Assembly: GCF_016086655.4 (NCBI RefSeq)
Contig: NC_052138.2
Coordinates: forward strand, 16,678,001 to 16,742,000
From: Lepeophtheirus salmonis
Lineage: Eukaryota; Arthropoda; Copepoda; Siphonostomatoida; Caligidae
Direction of reading: 5' to 3'
DNA length: 64,000 nt
How positions within the stretch are numbered: the stretch's first letter is position 1; every line of letters starts with the position of its first letter. The notes beneath the pieces were generated by a model that was given only the letters and a program-made list of their open reading frames with translations, made no database searches and was not told where the DNA came from. Shown piece by piece: positions 10,999-24,196 of the stretch. A program made the position numbers and the translations under genes.

Positions 10999-11605
10999 TA
11001 GTACATACTTCAAGTAGTGGCCCGCCGCTTCCTTCTTCATAATATATTCTATCTCACTCTGAATTTGATTTCAATTAAGGATTGCATTCATTCTTGTAGG
11101 TCAAAGGTAACTCAAATTCGAAATATGTACATTACCCACGTGACCTTTTTTGAAACTGTTATATATCTATATATAATAGATGAATATAATTATAAACATG
11201 TGATGACTTCCCTTACACTTCATATTCATCGCTCCTATACCCCCTATTTCTACAAAATATCGTTCTCAAAGACAATATTCTTTCTGTTCTATTTTTTTAA
11301 AGCGTGAATCGCAGTAATGATTGGAATTTTGTAAATACTTATACATATTATATGTACTTATATATATATATATATATATGAATATCAATTATTATATTTT
11401 ATATACAGTTCGTTCGTTTTCTTCCATCAATTTATTATTATTTTTTCATCATCACAGTATGTAAAATCGACGAATCTCTGTCGTGTTACTATTTTTTTGG
11501 GTTTTTTTTGTTATATATTATAAATATCAATACATAGTAATAATATTATTAAAAAAAAATATTTGAAACAAAGATATAAATATGTAGTGTAAGAAATACA
11601 ATTAT
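10999..11605. other. Intergenic between DCAF7 and PLOD 3' ends, with (TA)n
   Basis: AT-rich 3' flanks of two convergent genes. It contains a (TA)10 microsatellite at about 11360-11379 and several poly-T runs. No gene seen. Confidence 0.5.
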
Positions 11606-14116
11606 TCAAGGGTCCACAAAGGTAATCATAATATACCTTGTGCCCTTAGTAGTCTCAAGCCCTTCATGGTAATGAGTTAATCTCCCTGGATGCATGGTCA
11701 TCCATCCAATTGGATTTTGTACAACTGAGCAGTCATAGCGAATGAATCTACAGCCTCCACCCTCATACTCGTCGTTGAGAGCAATGTTGATTGTGTAAGT
11801 AGAGCTGTCATGATGGGGTTTGAGTGAGGGTTGTTCATCGGGCTTATAACGAACAATGAAGCTCATTAAAGCTCTTGGTGGCTGGAGTGAAGAAGATATA
11901 AAAAACATGAATTGAGTGGGATTCAAAAGATAAGAATACATACATCGTTGAAATATCCAATGAATACTTTTTGTTGTAGAGGCATGACGTAAGTTTTAAG
12001 GAAATAAAGCCACTCTTTTTCATAATTGACTTGATTCATGTGAATGTCTCTTGTTGGAACTGCTTCATAACCGGAATCCAATCTTTTATCCTATACATAT
12101 AAGAAATAAAATAAAATACATTCGATTAGACTTTAACGCACATGTGTGAATAATTTTTCAGAAACTCTTTCACTAAAAAAACATCCATCATACATTACTA
12201 CTCCCATCCGACCATTGTCCGTTCTCCTCCATCACGGCAATGAATTCTTTTGCATAGCGTTTTGAAAAAATGGGGAAATTGTATACATCAGAACAAGGTG
12301 TTGTAAATGGAGGGTTCTCTTCATCAAAGTTTTTCGAATAATTTTCGTGTAAATATCGGAGTTCCCAGTCATAAGGGTTATTCATAATTTCCCATATTTC
12401 ATTATATTTCTCCGTGTTTGTATGTACAAAGTCATCGACGTTGATCAAATGACCAAATACTTCAAGATTGTCAACATACATAAATATGCCAGCCTCTCTG
12501 GCGTTGGAACAAAACGCCATATCTGGATCTAAGAGTTTATGGATATAAGAAATTTCCTCCCCGTACTCTTTGAGGACGTTAGCATTAACTAAATAAGCAG
12601 ATGAAATGTAGGGTACATTCCATACTCCCTTCCTTTCATTCTGAACAATGTTCATATAATCAGATGATCGTGCATAAAAACCTTCCGAGCTTAAAGCACC
12701 CCAAAAATTAGACCAAGCCTTGTAAGGCCTTAGGAGCATGGGTGCAATAATAGGGCGGTTTTGTTTAATAAGAGTCTTTAGAGTAAGGGGATTGTCTAAA
12801 TGAGCGTCAGAATCAAGATTAAAATAATAGTCGATGCCGTTATCCAATGTGGCTCTCAGTCCTTTATTTTTAGCTGCCCATATTTTAATTCCATCGCTGG
12901 ATTTAATGACTTCTATATTCTCATACTCTTTTTTGTGATTTTGAACAAATTCATTCACTTCAACATCATGATACTTGTTTCCATTGTATACATGAAGACT
13001 TAACTTATCTTTTGGATACTTGAGTTTGGTTAATTTTTCAAAAAATTCTGTCAAAAAAGGCGTTGCGCCTTCGATATATACTCCAATGAGTACACGAGGT
13101 GCTACATCAATATGCAATTCCATTAAATCTTCCAAGCATGAAGTACATTGATCTACTTGATTCCAAGCCATAGGAAGATAATTTCCCATGCCATTTAGAA
13201 CTATTTTTGAAGGCCCATTTCCATGAACAAGCAAGGGTTGAGTATTGTGCTCCACGTTGTGTAGGAATGGATATCCATCCTCCTCAAATCGAAGCTCAAC
13301 ATCCGCTATCATTTGTATCAAATAAAATTTTGATCAATAATTATATTTATATTGTCTAATAAAAAAACCACCCTTACCGACATTCCCATTGAGGTTCTGA
13401 AAAAGTTTAGCAGCATGATCAAGAACCATGCCGAATTTTGAACGAAGGTCTTCATTTAAATAAATTTTTGTATAATACCTCTGGTCATCATCAGTATCTT
13501 TTACTACCTCATTTGATACAATTTGATAAAGGATATCTGCATATCCAATAAAAGAACCAGAATTAAGAAATTTGTAGCCTTCAGAGGATGGATATTTGTC
13601 TGCAAGCTCTGGATCAGGCCAACAGAAACTCTCAGCACCAAACACAGCTTTTGCTTTCATTTTTTTAAATGTTTCAACTATTAAGTCCTTTTTTTGCAGA
13701 AAAATGACATCATAGCTGTCAGAGAAGAGAACTATTAGATCCTTTCGATCTTTATATTGTGCAAGTTCGTCTTTGAGTAAATTAATTTTATATGCCCCAC
13801 CGGGATGATTCATATCTCCTCCCTTCCATTCCTCTCCCAATCCTAGGACTTTGCCCTCAAGTCCATTAACAGATGCTGAGCGCAGATAACGACTTAATCC
13901 ATCAGTATTGTCGGATGCGACAGTGAGTATTAATAGTTCTCCTCCATCTGATGAAAAAAGAATGACAAGATGAATTAACAAAGAAATGAAATAATGGGAT
14001 TAGTGAGCATCTCATTTACCAGATTCCGAATTTTTCTCTCCTGAGGATGAGGAAACAAGTATAGAATTCAATAGGAGACATGGTATGAGTATCATGAAAA
14101 GTGAATGTCCCATCAT
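11606..14116 (-). CDS. PLOD: Procollagen-lysine 2-oxoglutarate 5-dioxygenase (lysyl hydroxylase)
   Basis: Five exons on the minus strand: 14116-14020, 13947-13378, 13305-12194, 12090-11944 and 11881-11606, with introns of 62-103 bp, giving 733 residues (human PLODs are about 727-738). Residues 1-25 are a hydrophobic signal peptide (MMGHSLFMILIPCLLL). The N-terminal half is the glycosyltransferase-like part (LFSDSYDVIFL, HGNGPSK, YFNLDSDAHL). The C-terminal Fe(II)/2-oxoglutarate domain has all key residues: H665 and D667 (PHHDSST), H714 (RLTHYHEGL) and R724, ending in FVDP. The enzyme hydroxylates, and may glycosylate, collagen lysines in the ER lumen. All junctions keep frame and rebuild conserved sequence. 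The second Met (14113) is an equally possible start. Confidence 0.96.
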
Positions 14117-15299
14117 CTCGGAACCGGTGGCAGAGTCCAAATGAGCTTCATTTCATAAATCTTGTTTCTAAAAAATATATATACGGAGTGATAGTACTAA
14201 TAATTACATAAAATACTACTAGAAGGGAGGCGAAATGAGAGCGTGAGATTTTCTTATCATCTTCCATGCAATATGTCAGAAATATAATGGATATTATTTA
14301 TAAATCAAAGAAACATCTGGAAGCCACCAAACAACACTTTTCATATATTATTAATATGTATATTTGTTAGAAACACTCGTATACACGAATTGGGCAGTAC
14401 AATGCAATACTCCTTTGGATGGATCTGCTGTGTTTATTTCATCCATTTCAATTTATTTACATTCCCTCTTTTTTTTCTAACATATATATATATATATAGC
14501 TAGCTTGTTACTTTTCTCAGCTCCGCCTCCTTCTCATTGATATCAATTCTGTGTACGGTCAATATGGGTTCTATTACTATTTTAAGTTACATATTAATTA
14601 TAGGCATCACAGTGCTATGAATCTCTCCAAATCTAGGAACACTAGTATTCATGGCCTATTTTTAAAATAACCAAAATAAAAGAAATATTTTCGCAAACAT
14701 TAAATTAAAATACATTATATGCAATAATTTCTTGAACACAATGTATATATGTATTCTAAGGACCTAACTACATGGTGAAATCTTACTTTTGCAATGACAA
14801 TATCTGCCCTTTATAAATAAATCATTTAATGATATAATTAGTATAACAATGATGCCTTCAAATGAAAGTTCATGATATTTCAAAAATAAATACACATAAA
14901 AATAACTGTTTTATCATATAATTTCTAAATAATGACGTGACAATTTATTATAGCATTAACAAAAATAGACTTTGATAATATGATGCAATGCTTGCTAATC
15001 ATGTGTACATACGTACATCTGTCTTGTGTTAAAGGGGGGAGCAAATCATTGACCTTCTTCATGTATGTTTTGTTTTTTGAACAAGCATTGCATGAATAAC
15101 ATCACTAATTTTAATTTTAAAGTTTAAAGACGAATTTAGGAAGAGAAAGAGATAGATTAATGAATAAATAAAGAAGGACATCATGATATCACCTCTCGAT
15201 GTGGGTCAAAATTGATACTTTGATTCACTCTACAAATATGAAGTCTAAAAAACATAAAAACAATTGTTATATAATACAAATAAGTAAACATTTGATAAA
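14117..15299. other. Intergenic upstream of PLOD
   Basis: About 1.2 kb of AT-rich sequence holding the PLOD promoter side and the 3' side of the coiled-coil gene. It includes a (TA)8 run at about 14482-14498. No coding or RNA gene recognised. Confidence 0.5.
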
Positions 15300-17423
15300 T
15301 TAGGAGTCCAAAAGATCTTTTTGCTGCTTACGACGACGAGTATTATTATTATTGTCAGTCAATGATGATTTTTGAAAAATTTTCTTACCCAAAAATGTTC
15401 TTGGATTCTTACGAGCACTATCATTTCCGCATTGATTTTCTTTTGCATCTATCTTCAATTTTTCTAATTTTTTAATTTCATTTTCTAGTGTATTAACATT
15501 TTCTTTATAAGAGTTTAATTCCAAATCTTTGGCTTTGATCATACTTTGATAACTGAGCTTGGTTTTTCTTTTCAATGCAAGGAATTCTGTTTTTTTATCA
15601 TTTAAATCCTTTAATAATTCTACTCCCTTAGATTTTAGATCCAAAACTTTCTCATCCCTATTTTTCAACTCTTCATTCATCATTGATATCCATTTCTCTT
15701 TCAATGCATCTGAAATTGACCTGTGCTTTTCAGTATCTATTTGAAATTCAGATTCTTGAGTAGTCTTTTGTTCTTGAATTTGAGCACAAAGGGATTGAGA
15801 CTTTTGATATTCGATATTTATACTTAGAATTTCATCCTCTATACGTGAAAGAGAGCGATGCAACTCTTTCTTCCCCTCAGTTATTTGACGAGTAGATTGT
15901 TCCTGAACCGAGGAAAAGGCTTCAATACGTTTCTCTATTATATTCATTATGTCTTGTAATCGATCTTCTTTACCTTTATAGTCTTCTATAAGTGACTCAT
16001 TTTTTGATATACAAGAGGATACTTCTTCTAGTGTATCATTAAGTGCGTTATATAAACGGTGATCCTCCTCAATATTATTATTAGTCTTACTTTGTACAGA
16101 CAAGGCATTTATTTTCAACTCGTTGATTTCATTGTCGAGATTTTCATTTTCAAGGCTTAAATTATGAATTGCATCCTCCTTTTTTTTCAGTTCAATGTCA
16201 GTTTCATGAATCTTTATAGTCAATGTACTTTTATCATTTTGTAATTGGTGAATTTCACAGGCCTTGTCATGTTCATTTCCTTGTAATCTACATAAAGCCT
16301 CCTTCAATTGATTAATTTCTTCCTCAATAACACGGCTTCTTTTTTCTAATTTCAGATATATTTTGTGTTCATTTTTATAAATCTTCTCATCATATTTAAA
16401 CTTTCTCAATCTCTCCAAAGCCTTTGAAATATCACTTTGAATATTAAATAGCTCCATAGAATTCGCTTCATTCCTTGTCATCAATTCCGTTTGCTCATTT
16501 TGAAGATGTGAACATTGATTTTGGAGTGGAGTGATGTCATATTCTTGAAGTTGTGAGTTGAGTTCTTCAACATGATTTTGATTATCCTTGCACCGTTTCA
16601 GACTGGCAGCCAATTTTTCTTTGAGTATTTCTAAAACAGATTCCGTTTTCATATTTTTTCGTTTGGATTCCTCTAGATTTACATTAAGGTCTTGAAGTGT
16701 TTGTATGAGTGTATTTGTAGTTTCCTCATGGGATCGATCCTTCAACTCACTCGACTTTAGAGTTTCATCACATTCTTGTGATTTTATATCAAGTTTTTTT
16801 TGCAAAGCGAGGCGCTCTTCCGAGGCTTTTTTTATTTCTTCTTTTGTAGATGATAAATAATTTTTTTCATCTCTAATACTCTTATCCTGAGTGGCAATTC
16901 GGGTCTGAGTTTTTCTTTCCCTCGTTTTATTCTCAAGTGAAACTTTTTGGATTTGCAACTCAAAATCCTGGATTTGCGTTTCCAGATATTTTACCTTTGA
17001 GGAATAGCTGTTTTGATTGCTAGTATGATCCAGCTCAAAGGATGAGCATTGTCTCTCAAGTTCCTTAAGAACCATTTTAAAATGATCAATTCTAGAATTA
17101 ATCAGTAGGATACACTTTTTCTGTAGTAGATGTGAGTTATTCAAAAGGTTCATCTCCGATTCTAATTCATTCACACCCTCCATGATTCCCTTTGTTTTCC
17201 CCTCCAAAGACACTTTCTCTTCCAATTCATCCTTGAATTGCCGTTGGAGTGCTCCCAAATCAGCGTTGATCTCTTGTAGTTGGGTCATGGAACTTTGAAG
17301 CTGTAATTCCTTTTGACGAAGATCACACTCCAAATCATGGTTTTTTTGTTCCATATCTCTTTTCCATTGCAGGACTTTGGTTGTTTCATTGTGGATAGAT
17401 TCTCTGGACATGGCGATCCTCAA
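15300..17423 (-). CDS. Long coiled-coil protein of unknown family, intronless
   Basis: A single frame of 707 residues from ATG 17423 (a second Met at 17411 is an alternative start; MSRES looks equally good). Almost the whole length, from about residue 20 to 660, is rich in Glu, Lys, Gln, Leu and Ser with heptad-like leucine spacing (for example LQEINADLGALQ and LKEALCRLQ), so it should form long coiled coils. There is no motor, FHA, PH or other globular domain that I can see. The C-terminus is short and basic (KKIF, NTRRRKQQK), possibly a nuclear-localisation or microtubule-contact tail. Similarity to myosin tails, SMC or synaptonemal proteins would be compositional only. The role is unknown; cytoskeletal, centrosomal or meiotic structural functions are possible. 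The clean length argues strongly for a real gene. Confidence 0.75.
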   Translation of the reverse strand: MRIAMSRESIHNETTKVLQWKRDMEQKNHDLECDLRQKELQLQSSMTQLQEINADLGALQRQFKDELEEKVSLEGKTKGIMEGVNELESEMNLLNNSHLLQKKCILLINSRIDHFKMVLKELERQCSSFELDHTSNQNSYSSKVKYLETQIQDFELQIQKVSLENKTRERKTQTRIATQDKSIRDEKNYLSSTKEEIKKASEERLALQKKLDIKSQECDETLKSSELKDRSHEETTNTLIQTLQDLNVNLEESKRKNMKTESVLEILKEKLAASLKRCKDNQNHVEELNSQLQEYDITPLQNQCSHLQNEQTELMTRNEANSMELFNIQSDISKALERLRKFKYDEKIYKNEHKIYLKLEKRSRVIEEEINQLKEALCRLQGNEHDKACEIHQLQNDKSTLTIKIHETDIELKKKEDAIHNLSLENENLDNEINELKINALSVQSKTNNNIEEDHRLYNALNDTLEEVSSCISKNESLIEDYKGKEDRLQDIMNIIEKRIEAFSSVQEQSTRQITEGKKELHRSLSRIEDEILSINIEYQKSQSLCAQIQEQKTTQESEFQIDTEKHRSISDALKEKWISMMNEELKNRDEKVLDLKSKGVELLKDLNDKKTEFLALKRKTKLSYQSMIKAKDLELNSYKENVNTLENEIKKLEKLKIDAKENQCGNDSARKNPRTFLGKKIFQKSSLTDNNNNTRRRKQQKDLLDS

Positions 17424-19713
17424 GTTTTAATTCTTTGCTTAATCAAAGAGTAGGTAACTACTAAACCTTTAGAAGTTTTTGATTTAATAAATAATATTAT
17501 ATATAAATATAATATTGTCTATTCAGGCGGCAATAATTAATATAGACTTTACTTAATCTGGTTTTTCAAATTTAACCCGGGCTTTTTAAATTTTGAAAAA
17601 ATTGGTTAGCAGCAAAGGTGAGCACCAGCCATTTTTCTTGACCGTTCCGTAATAGCTAATTCCACTAATTTTATATGTTCATGAATATGGGACTACTAAC
17701 GCTAACTTTAATCCACTAATTAAATTATTTTAATGCTAAGAATCTGTCTAGATCAGACGAGATTCCCAACAAGGGATGAATTATGAATAGGAGGGGCAGA
17801 GAAGTTTCTTGTTCTTAACCTAAAACTCTCTTAAGACGGTTGAAGTTGGAGGTCGCCGAGTAAGTGATCTCCTTATTGCAGATCTTGGCCGGACCAAAGT
17901 AAGTTTTGATGTGGTAAAAAATCGGAGGAGCATTGTCTTAGTGGGATGGGCTGTCTCCCTGGCTAAGAAGGGTAGTACATGAGATTTCTTCTACAATTGA
18001 CCTCGTGGAAGTGGCACTAACAGGGCGACATGATTGAGGCAAAGGGTTTATAAATCTATCCATTTGAAAATTGGATTTTGGTTTGATTCAGAACAAACTC
18101 AAAGCTCTACTGAAACTATAAGCTCAAATATCAAATCTTGGAAACCCAGTAGATCTCTAAGTAAGTAAGAAGTAATAATGGGATTAGTGCCCTTATAACT
18201 TTGGTATTCTAATCCATTAATTTTTTCTTAGTCGACTAATTAGCGGAATACCCACCTCTGACAAATATTGTCCATCTACTTTCCCACTTTTAACATAAAA
18301 TATTTTTTTTACTGTTTTATCAAAATCATAAAATATCAATTTTGATATTAAAACCAAAAAGTATAATTCAAAATATTTCTCCTCAAAAAAAAAAAAAGAT
18401 AAAGATAAAAATCCTTACCATGGCATTGAAAAGTCCGGCCATAGAGAAAGCTCTATAGGTATAAGAGCAAATTGGATTCATTTACATATTAAGTTTATGA
18501 AATATTCATAATCATAGAATAAATATTGGGAATCAGGGGGTTCTGGCTTTCTGCCTATAGACTCTGGTAGAATGTTAATTAAACAAAGAATATTCAAATA
18601 CGGACCTTTCTAAATTTATTCAATTCGATCCGTGAATAGGAAATTTAATACTTTGAATAATCGAATTTAAAAATCATTTGAAAAATATTAATGACCAAAT
18701 TTGATTTAGTATTGAGGTTTGATGTGAACTGCTATAACAGTGGTACAACATATAACATACAGGTAAGGTAGGTCATATTTTATGCAACTCTAAGTGGGTA
18801 TTTAAATTATGTTACATTAAAACACCTGCTAAATATGAAACTACTATGTAATATTAATGTCACAAATGAGTGCCTGTTTCAAGAACATAAACTTTTATAA
18901 TCTGTTTATTATAGTGATATTATTTTATGATTTTCTATTACATTATTTATAATTAATTATTTTGATGCATTGTACGTATATCAATGTTTTTTGTTGTTTT
19001 TTAATATTTGTTATAAAGTGGAATCTACTGTAAAAATTTTATTTAATAGAAATATGAAGTACTTCAGTTCCATCATCATGCAGCTTGGTTGTCGATATAG
19101 TCTATGCATACCTTTATACTAATAAAGACTTTTTATCTTGTAAGTTAAGAGTAGAGAAAATCCTGTTTGAAACGAAATTATTACATTACAATTTGTATAT
19201 AATTATTTCAGATCTTCATTCGTTGTGGTAATACAAAATGACTAAAAATGCCCATCAAAACTGAACATAGGGCCTGGAATCCTCCCGCATATATTGTTGT
19301 TTGACCTAGGTATCATCATAGTAATGAATAATATTTAAAAAAAACCAATTTCATGAAATTTTTTTGTAGGAATGTATAATATATAGTATTTTAATATGTA
19401 TAATATAACTGATGATAAGAATTGGATAGGATTATTAATTCGGGATCTATAGAAGGAGAGGTTTTGTGCTTTTAATTTGAGAGTTTCTGGGAATAAAGTT
19501 TCTTCATATCCTTGTGTTATTATTTAATTTAGAATCACAATTCGATCGAATAGAACACCAATATTATATTATTACTTACTAGTGATATTAATATTTCTTT
19601 ACCGACAGGTAATAGGCAATAGTGAATACGTTATGTTAAATAATACGAATTGTGATTATTACGAGAATCAAAAATTTACATTTTAAAGCCAAAGGTTTAG
19701 CATTCCTCAAGAC
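17424..19713. other. Intergenic, 2.3 kb
   Basis: AT-rich, with no convincing gene. About 17,790-18,130 is richer in GC and open over short stretches on the plus strand; it may be a decayed repeat, but I recognise no family. A poly-A run lies near 18,386. Confidence 0.4.
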
Positions 19714-20516
19714 ATGTCGGGTATGATGTCTTCCTCCAGTGGACCAGGAGGTCCTGTTGTTCAAGGTATCGCTACCCTTACCACAGCAATGACGACGAAT
19801 ATAATTCCTGATCAGGAATATTTACTCCAAGGCTCCATCCTGGATCCTCACGTGGATGTGCTGAAACATAGACTCGGGGGCCTTTGTGATAATGTGGATC
19901 CTTCTAGGTAATAATAACGGACCCAATGCTATGTTAATGTTTCTGTTCAGTTTTTCACTTCATATGTTTCTAATTAGTAATTGATTATTATATTTTAAAA
20001 CCTAGTTCCGGCCACGAAACCTTTCAAGAAAGAGAAATGGTTTTTACGATTCGCGGCTCAAGTGGACAACCCCTTACTCTCCGTATCCGTCGTCCCTTGG
20101 ATCCCCATTCAGACATTCCTTGGCAGCTACGCTATGTGGGTCAAGCAGAACTCAAAAATCGGGCTACTGTAGTTCGTAGTTGCTACGAAATTGCTTGTTC
20201 TTCCAATGCCATAGAGTTCCTCCTAGAATTGGGTTGTCGTCTTGACTATGAATTCGTCGCTAAAGGCTTCATTTTCCGAAAGGGAAGAATGAAGGTCATT
20301 ATTTCGAAAATATTCAAACTCAATTCGAGTAGTAATCTACCTCCGGGCGCCCCTCTCAATATGGAGTCTCTTGAGCCTCAAACAAACTCACATCTCGTGG
20401 AACTTTCTATTTTGGCGCCCTCCGGAAATGATGCAGTGGCCGAAGACATGAAAAACTTTGCCGAGCAATTAAAACCCCTTGTTCTCTTGGACAAAATTGA
20501 TCCTCCAAGAGCTTGA
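19714..20516 (+). CDS. MED18: Mediator complex subunit 18
   Basis: The exons are 19714-19907 and 20006-20516 (98-bp intron), giving 234 residues (human 208). After a Ser/Gly/Thr-rich leader comes EYLLQGSILDPHVDVLKHRL, matching the MED18 start. Further on are WQLRYVGQAE, DYEFVAKGFIFRKGRMKV and the hallmark DMKNFAEQLKPLVLLDKIDP near the end. MED18 is a beta-barrel subunit of the Mediator head module that contacts MED8/MED20 and RNA polymerase II. The longer N-terminus is low-complexity and lineage-specific. The intron interrupts the conserved DN.(D/E)P...ETF block and the splice restores it. Confidence 0.95.
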
Positions 20517-23001
20517 TACATTTAGTGTATATGTTTGTGACTTTGTTTGTTTTTTAAACGGATAATTCTCTGGATATGAATAATAAAAGTCAACAAAAAA
20601 AATCTTTTAAATTCCATATTCTATTTGTAGATGTATTTGTCGAGCTGATCACGAATCTTAAATTATATTTGTTTTGGTATAAAATCTGATTATTATCCAT
20701 TGTATAGGTTTCAGTCAATTTTTGAATATGAAAAAAATATCAATAATCCACACAAAAATGATCATATATTTTATATGCTGTCATTCAATCCTGATAAAAT
20801 TTCATTAAAAGGTTGAAAAACACCAATTTTTAAGGTGTTTATTTAAAAAGGAATAATGTCGCGTTTTTAATTGTTTTTAAACTAAAGGAACTTATTTTAG
20901 GAGTAGATAGGGTTTCATTTTAATAAAATAATTTTGTTTCAGAAGTAATATTGATTTTATTTCATTGGGCAATAATAAATAAGAGGTTGATAAAATAATA
21001 TATAAAAACTCCATTATGTACCTATTTGTATTTGTATTTATTTCTTTTCTTTTTTTATATATTATATCGGATTTTTAATATTGTAGCTGAAATAGATCCT
21101 CTAGAACCTAATACTTTTTTGTAAATAAATTCATAATTATTTTATCTTCAAAAAAGTTCCTTTGGCGTAAAAATTATTGAAAAACCATGATCTTATTCAA
21201 TCTTAAACAAAACCCTTAAAATATGGTGGTTCTTAATCTTTAAATTACATTAGTATAAGCACATATTTGAAATTTAAATAAAAATATGCAAAAAATGAAC
21301 TAACTTTTATGTGGATCTTCGGGAATTTTCAACTCCACAGTATAATTTGATCGAATGACCTTTTTTTAGAAAATAAATTTTTATCACTTTTTTTTCTCAA
21401 GGATTCCCCCTTGGCAATAACTTTTCAAAAATTCTTTAATTTGTGTAATTATGCTTCAGTCATCTACAGTATTACTGTTTTTATAAAAGGTCTTCTATGC
21501 AAAAAAATACTCATTCTTAAATACAATTTTTGGGTGTATCGACGTTATTGATACATTTCATCTTTGAAATATTTATTTAGGTCAAGGGTTGACAAACATA
21601 CGTGTATTCAATCCACATGGATATAATACATCATTTAATGGGGGTATTAAAAGGACCCGTAATTTAAGTACATTACTATAACTAAAAATTAAAGTGTTTT
21701 CGAAATACTCTACTTTGTCGTTTCATTAGCTATTATTCTGAGAATAAGGTTCATAATGAATTACAATTTCATGGAGTGTGACGTTTTCAAATCTACTGTA
21801 ACGGATAAAAAGCGTCTAAGTCTCGTAGGTCTAGGACTCTATTCTTTATTAAACATTTTGCAATTAAATAATTTCGTTATGCCCTCAAAAATCATAATAA
21901 AGCAGGCAGGTGATAATCATATCAGTATTTTAAACAATGATACCATAAGTCTTTCTCCCCTTTCTCCTTGCACGCGTTTTTCTCTACAGAATCATCAACT
22001 TTAGTCATACTCATAACTTAGACAAGAATATACTTTTATTTATAGTTGATAACAGTGACATTGACCATCCTGATTTTTCAGGATTTATTAACATGTAGAT
22101 AAATGGTTGAACAACACGATTATGACCAAAATAAACTGAAGATCCATAAAAATAATAGTCGTATCTTTCAATGGGTTTTTTTTAAACTGTTACATAAATA
22201 TAATTGATAATATTATGAAGCTGCGGTTCGTGATATAGAATGACGCGACGTTTTGCATTTTATGATAAGTTCTAGCTCTCTTCTGCTCTCTGTCATACAG
22301 CTCATGTCTCGTCATGATATTCTAATTTTCCGCACAACTACTAGTAACAGCAAGCTAATAAATTCATTTAATTATTATTAGTACCTACTGTATTGACGTA
22401 CTACTATAATCCGCGGTGGTGGTAGTTCAGCGCAACAGAACAACTAGTGTGTATTTGGGGAGAGCAACAGCGACTTGCTCCCGCTGCTGTTACTGTCAGC
22501 AGCAGTTGTACTCGAGAGGGAAAAATCAATTTTCCTCTTCTATTGAAAAAAGTGTAAGGGGCTTCCTGGCCGAACAAAGAGATTGAGAGAGCGCTTGGAA
22601 TGATGATTGTAGATAAATAACTAAGTGGAGCATGCAGTGAGATAGGGATAAATATGAGGATATTGAAGCTATTACTAAGGATATTGGAGTGAAGTGGAGT
22701 ATTATGTCAATACATGGATTTGGGGATTAGGAAGAAAAAGAAGACGTCTGAGATGAACGTGGAGATCATGGAATGGACTTGGTAAAATAGAGTGAGCTAA
22801 GAAAAAGCTACTACTGTGCTAGTGAGTGAGGGAAAACGCAGAAGGTAAAAGAAACGGTTGTTTGATTGTTAAGGATGTTGATAACCAAGTTCCCTCCTGG
22901 TCCTTGAATGAGTGTTATCCAAGTGAACTAGAGAATATGTCCTGGACGACGATGTTTTGAAGTAGACGGATAGAAGCTACAGATTATTCATTGTTGCCGG
23001 A
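20517..23001. other. Intergenic, MED18 3' side and BTB-gene 5' region
   Basis: About 20,520-22,200 is AT-rich filler with an 82-codon frame (21,756-22,004) that I do not trust. From about 22,400 to 22,990 the base composition rises in GC and includes CTGCTGTT/CAGCAGCAG-type runs near 22,485-22,506, as expected for the promoter and 5' UTR of the BTB zinc-finger gene. Confidence 0.45.
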
Positions 23002-24196
23002 ATGAGTGAGTCATTAAAAATGTTGGGGGAAGAGTATTGCATTAAGTGGAAAGGCTTCGAGTGTAATATTTTGGAGTGCTTGGATGATCTCAAGGAGGAT
23101 TTTTCAGATGTATCCATATCTTGTGAAGAAGGAGAATCTATACAGGCACATAAGCTTGTTTTGGCTTCCTGCAGTCCGTATTTTCTCAAGATCTTCAAGG
23201 AAAATCCATGTCCACATCCTGTACTCATTTTAAATGAAGTACCATTAGACATTTTTCAGGCTCTTATGATTTACATGTACCATGGCGCCGTTTCACTGTC
23301 AGAGAAAAGGGTTCCTCTTTTTCTCAAGGCAGCTAAACATCTCAAAATCAAGGGTATTGGCTCTTCTGCAGATCCTCCACTTCAAGATCATGCACCTAAT
23401 AATCTATCCATCTTGGCGAGCGCCGCTGCTCTTGATGGACAACTCATGAGTCGACGAAAATCTGCTCCACAAAGACGTCTTCAAGAGTATCGTGTCCCCA
23501 AGTATAATCCCCCAGTCTACGATCATCATCTACCTCAAAAGCTGAAGGAGGAAAATGAAGAAAACATGGAAGAGAATGTGAGATCACCCACGTTTATTCC
23601 CAAGCTCAATGTTCCTCAAACTACGCTTCTCACTATCCCAGACCCTAATGTCTTCATACAGCAAGAAAATAGATCCAGAGAAAATCAAGAAACCTCGAAA
23701 TCCGCTTTAGAAATGTCAAATAAACTCCCTTCTCCTCCTCCCGAGGAGCTATCTACTCCCGGTCATGAAAATGAATCTGAAGGGATCAATAATGATGAGG
23801 AAGTGCTTATGCCATTGACTAGCTCAGCAACTTCTGAACAAATGGCTGCTCTTCTAGGTCCTTCATGGAAGTCCAGACAACCCAGAATGTGTCCGTACTG
23901 CAAAAGAATGTTTTCGAATAAGTTTAATTTGAAACAGGTAAGACTTGACTTGAGATGATTATGTTATTGATTACATTAATTCACTTGCGGTTATTGAAAA
24001 GGAACAGATGTATTTTTTTTAACTATTCTGTGATAATCTCTAATTAATATTTCCTCTACTTTTTTTACAGCACATTTTAAATATGCATACCGTGGGACGG
24101 GAACTTCAATGTGAGCAATGCCAGAAAAAAGTAAAAAATAAATGGTATTTGCGAAGGCATCACGTTACTCACCATGGAGCACCCTTGAAAAAGTGA
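23002..24196 (+). CDS. BTB/POZ domain protein with two C2H2 zinc fingers
   Basis: The exons are 23002-23937 and 24071-24196 (133-bp intron, phase 0), giving 353 residues. Residues 9-118 are a BTB/POZ domain of the arthropod Tramtrack/Broad/Lola type (EYCIKWKGFECNILECLDDL, then SIQAHKLVLASCSPYFLKIF). A Ser/Pro-rich linker follows. The fingers are C297/C300/H313/H318, which straddles the intron, and C326/C329/H342/H346. The architecture resembles insect lola-type regulators, in which a common BTB exon can splice to alternative finger exons. The intron falling inside finger 1 is compatible with that, but I see no second finger exon nearby. It is probably a nuclear sequence-specific regulator that dimerises by BTB; the specific orthologue is not clear. 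Confidence 0.88.

Noticed and set aside
21756..22004. 82-codon plus-strand frame
   Set aside because: No motif, no conserved-looking segment, AT-rich context, no splice partner. I treat it as chance.
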